In this document: positions 62,883 through 64,000 of the stretch, in pieces | Position numbering within the stretch: the stretch's first letter is position 1 | Layout of the letters: the number at the start of each line of letters is the position of its first letter | Origin: Aliirhizobium smilacinae | GTDB lineage: Bacteria; Pseudomonadota; Alphaproteobacteria; Rhizobiales; Rhizobiaceae | DNA length: 64,000 bases | Direction of reading: 5' to 3' | NCBI RefSeq assembly: GCF_006335145.1 | Contig: NZ_VDMN01000001.1 | Coordinates: 1,736,001-1,800,000 of the forward strand | Notes under the pieces: generated by a model | What the model was told of the DNA's origin: nothing | The model's input: the letters and a program-made list of their open reading frames with translations, nothing else | The model's database searches: none | Position numbers and translations under genes: made by a program

Positions 62883-63596
62883 ATGGACAAGAAACCCAAG
62901 ACCGCTGCCGACGCTGCCGATTTCGCTCATATCCGTGACTGGGTCTTCGATCTCGACAACACGCTTTACCCACATCACATCAACCTGTTTGCCCAGATCG
63001 ACGTCAACATGACGGCCTATGTGCAGGAGTTGCTGCAGCTGGAGCGGGACGAGGCGCGGGCGTTGCAGAAGCGCTATTACCACGAACACGGTACGACGCT
63101 TCAGGGGCTGATGCTGCACCATGGCATCGATCCGGACGGATTTCTCGAACGAGCGCATGCGATCGACTATTCCATCCTGCTGCCCAACCCCGAACTGGGC
63201 GAGGCGATCGAGGCGCTGCCGGGCCGCAAGTTCATCTTCACCAATGGCAGCGTGCCGCATGCGGAAGCGGCCGCGAGAGCACTCGGCATCCTCGACAATT
63301 TCGACGACATTTTCGACATCGTCGCAGCAGGTTACGTGCCGAAGCCGGCAGGCGAGACCTACGACAAGTTTGCCAGCCTGCACCGGGTCGATACGGCCAA
63401 CGCGGCAATGTTCGAGGATCTGCCGCGCAACCTCACCGTTCCCAAGACACTCGGCATGCGCACCGTGCTTCTGACGCCGCGCAATCTCGACGACGTGCTG
63501 ATCGAACGCTGGGAAATGCTGTCGGAGGAGGACGATCACATCGATTATGTGACTGACGATCTCGCCGGTTTCCTGAAGGGTATCGTGCCGGGCTGA
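62883..63596 (+). CDS. HAD-family pyrimidine 5'-nucleotidase
   Basis: A 237-residue HAD phosphatase of the SDT1/Phm8 type. DWVFDLDNTLYPHH carries the nucleophile Asp, FIFTNGS motif II, GYVPKPAGETYDKF motif III with Lys, and MFEDLPRNLTVPKTLGM motif IV. It dephosphorylates UMP/CMP-like nucleotides in homologues. Start at 62883 matches the family; an ATG 27 bases upstream is possible. Confidence 0.85.
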   Translation: MDKKPKTAADAADFAHIRDWVFDLDNTLYPHHINLFAQIDVNMTAYVQELLQLERDEARALQKRYYHEHGTTLQGLMLHHGIDPDGFLERAHAIDYSILLPNPELGEAIEALPGRKFIFTNGSVPHAEAAARALGILDNFDDIFDIVAAGYVPKPAGETYDKFASLHRVDTANAAMFEDLPRNLTVPKTLGMRTVLLTPRNLDDVLIERWEMLSEEDDHIDYVTDDLAGFLKGIVPG

Positions 63597-63684
63597 CGTT
63601 CCAGGCGCAATTGCAGCATTACAAACAATTCATCCACATTACGGGAGTTTAAGTGGTTGCCAGAGCTTGGCGGCCATATCTTGT

Positions 63685-63700
63685 GGTTATCGAAATAACC
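63685..63700. promoter_or_regulatory. palindrome upstream of EF-hand gene
   Basis: GGTTAT, CGAA, ATAACC: a 6-bp perfect inverted repeat 16 bases upstream of the next start codon. It could be a repressor site or a small leader hairpin near the ribosome site (GGAAGGAA). Confidence 0.35.
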
Positions 63701-63715
63701 GGAAGGAACCCGTCT

Positions 63716-64000
63716 ATGACCGCTAAGAAGATCGTTTTGGCGACCCTCGGTGCCGTGCTGGTCGCAGGAGCCGCAATCCCGGCATTCGCCGCACCGGATC
63801 GCCCGGAGCGCGGCCCAGGTGGCCCCCACGGCATGATGCGCGGCGCGATGATGCAGGACGTGACCTTCGTCCGCCTGCTGAAGACCGCCGATACCAACAA
63901 GGACGGCAAGATCAGCAAGGAAGAAATGGCCGCCCGCCAGGACGCCCTGTTTACCGAGATCGACGCCAACAAGGATGGCAACATCACTCGCGGCGAGCTT
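63716..64000 (+). CDS. exported EF-hand protein, 3'-truncated by window edge
   Basis: 95 codons are visible and the frame is still open. The signal peptide is KIVLATLGAVLVAGAAIPAF with cleavage after AFA. Two EF-hand loops follow: DTNKDGKISKEE and DANKDGNITRGE, both with the full set of calcium-binding positions 1, 3, 5 and 12. Between them is a Gly/Met/Arg-rich stretch. Likely a periplasmic calcium-binding protein of the kind common in rhizobia. GGAAGGAA lies ten bases upstream of the ATG. Confidence 0.85.
   Translation, partial: MTAKKIVLATLGAVLVAGAAIPAFAAPDRPERGPGGPHGMMRGAMMQDVTFVRLLKTADTNKDGKISKEEMAARQDALFTEIDANKDGNITRGEL

Noticed and set aside
1-64000. CRISPR arrays, rRNA genes or insertion sequences
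   Set aside because: No regularly spaced direct repeats, no rRNA-like sequence and no transposase gene with terminal inverted repeats were seen.

Overview
The window reads as chromosome from an alphaproteobacterium of the Rhizobiaceae (Rhizobium, Neorhizobium or Agrobacterium type), with a foreign island at the left end. Evidence for the host: gcrA with a promoter full of GANTC methylation sites, a SAM-II riboswitch ahead of metZ, the order phoR-pstSCAB-phoU-phoB, argD-argF-hslO, rpmH-rnpA-yidC-engB, a double-length dCTP deaminase, and mosaic intergenic palindromes of the RIME type. No genus-level call is possible from sequence alone.

Region 1 to about 9450 is an integrated element next to tRNA-Gly(CCC). 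It is visibly more A+T-rich than the rest. From left to right it holds a 5'-truncated STAND-like NTPase/TPR protein, a decayed small ORF, an orphan serine resolvase, an operon of a membrane protein and a retron-type reverse transcriptase with a C-terminal TOPRIM domain (both on the minus strand), a candidate retron ncRNA just upstream of the RT, a scrap of an integrase C-terminus, a PAP2 membrane phosphatase and a P4-type tyrosine integrase facing away from the tRNA. The content suggests a small anti-phage defence island. Its other end lies outside the window. The RT-TOPRIM gene coupled to a roughly 500-residue multi-span membrane protein is the most interesting element here, because the retron RT-TOPRIM architecture is normally thought of as a single-gene effector.

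Region 9455 to 17700 is housekeeping: tRNA-Gly, dcd, SAM-II riboswitch and metZ, apaG, hslO-argF-argD (minus), gcrA and a PACE efflux protein. Region 17700 to 26500 is a complete phosphate regulon (phoB, phoU, pstBACS, phoR on minus) with divergent ppk2. Region 26500 to 42700 carries a conserved hypothetical, a nitronate monooxygenase, tRNA-Thr(CGT), two envelope glycosyltransferase-type genes, an FAD oxidoreductase, a D-2-hydroxyacid dehydrogenase, a compact ACP/adenylate-forming ligase/NAD-synthase-like operon with a convergent GNAT-like gene, a PRC-barrel protein, fadD and a lipoprotein hydrolase.

Region 42700 to 52900 contains pgi, a PfkB sugar kinase, pyrE, a diguanylate cyclase, pyrC, a Sel1-repeat exported protein, a proline-racemase-family enzyme with a Ser/Cys active-site pair, tRNA-Arg(ACG) and a histidine kinase. 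Region 52900 to 64000 has a chemoreceptor with a C-terminal xWxxF tether, rpmH-rnpA-yidC-engB, an ECF sigma/RskA-type anti-sigma/fasciclin group, argB, a DMT transporter, a HAD pyrimidine nucleotidase and a 3'-truncated EF-hand protein.
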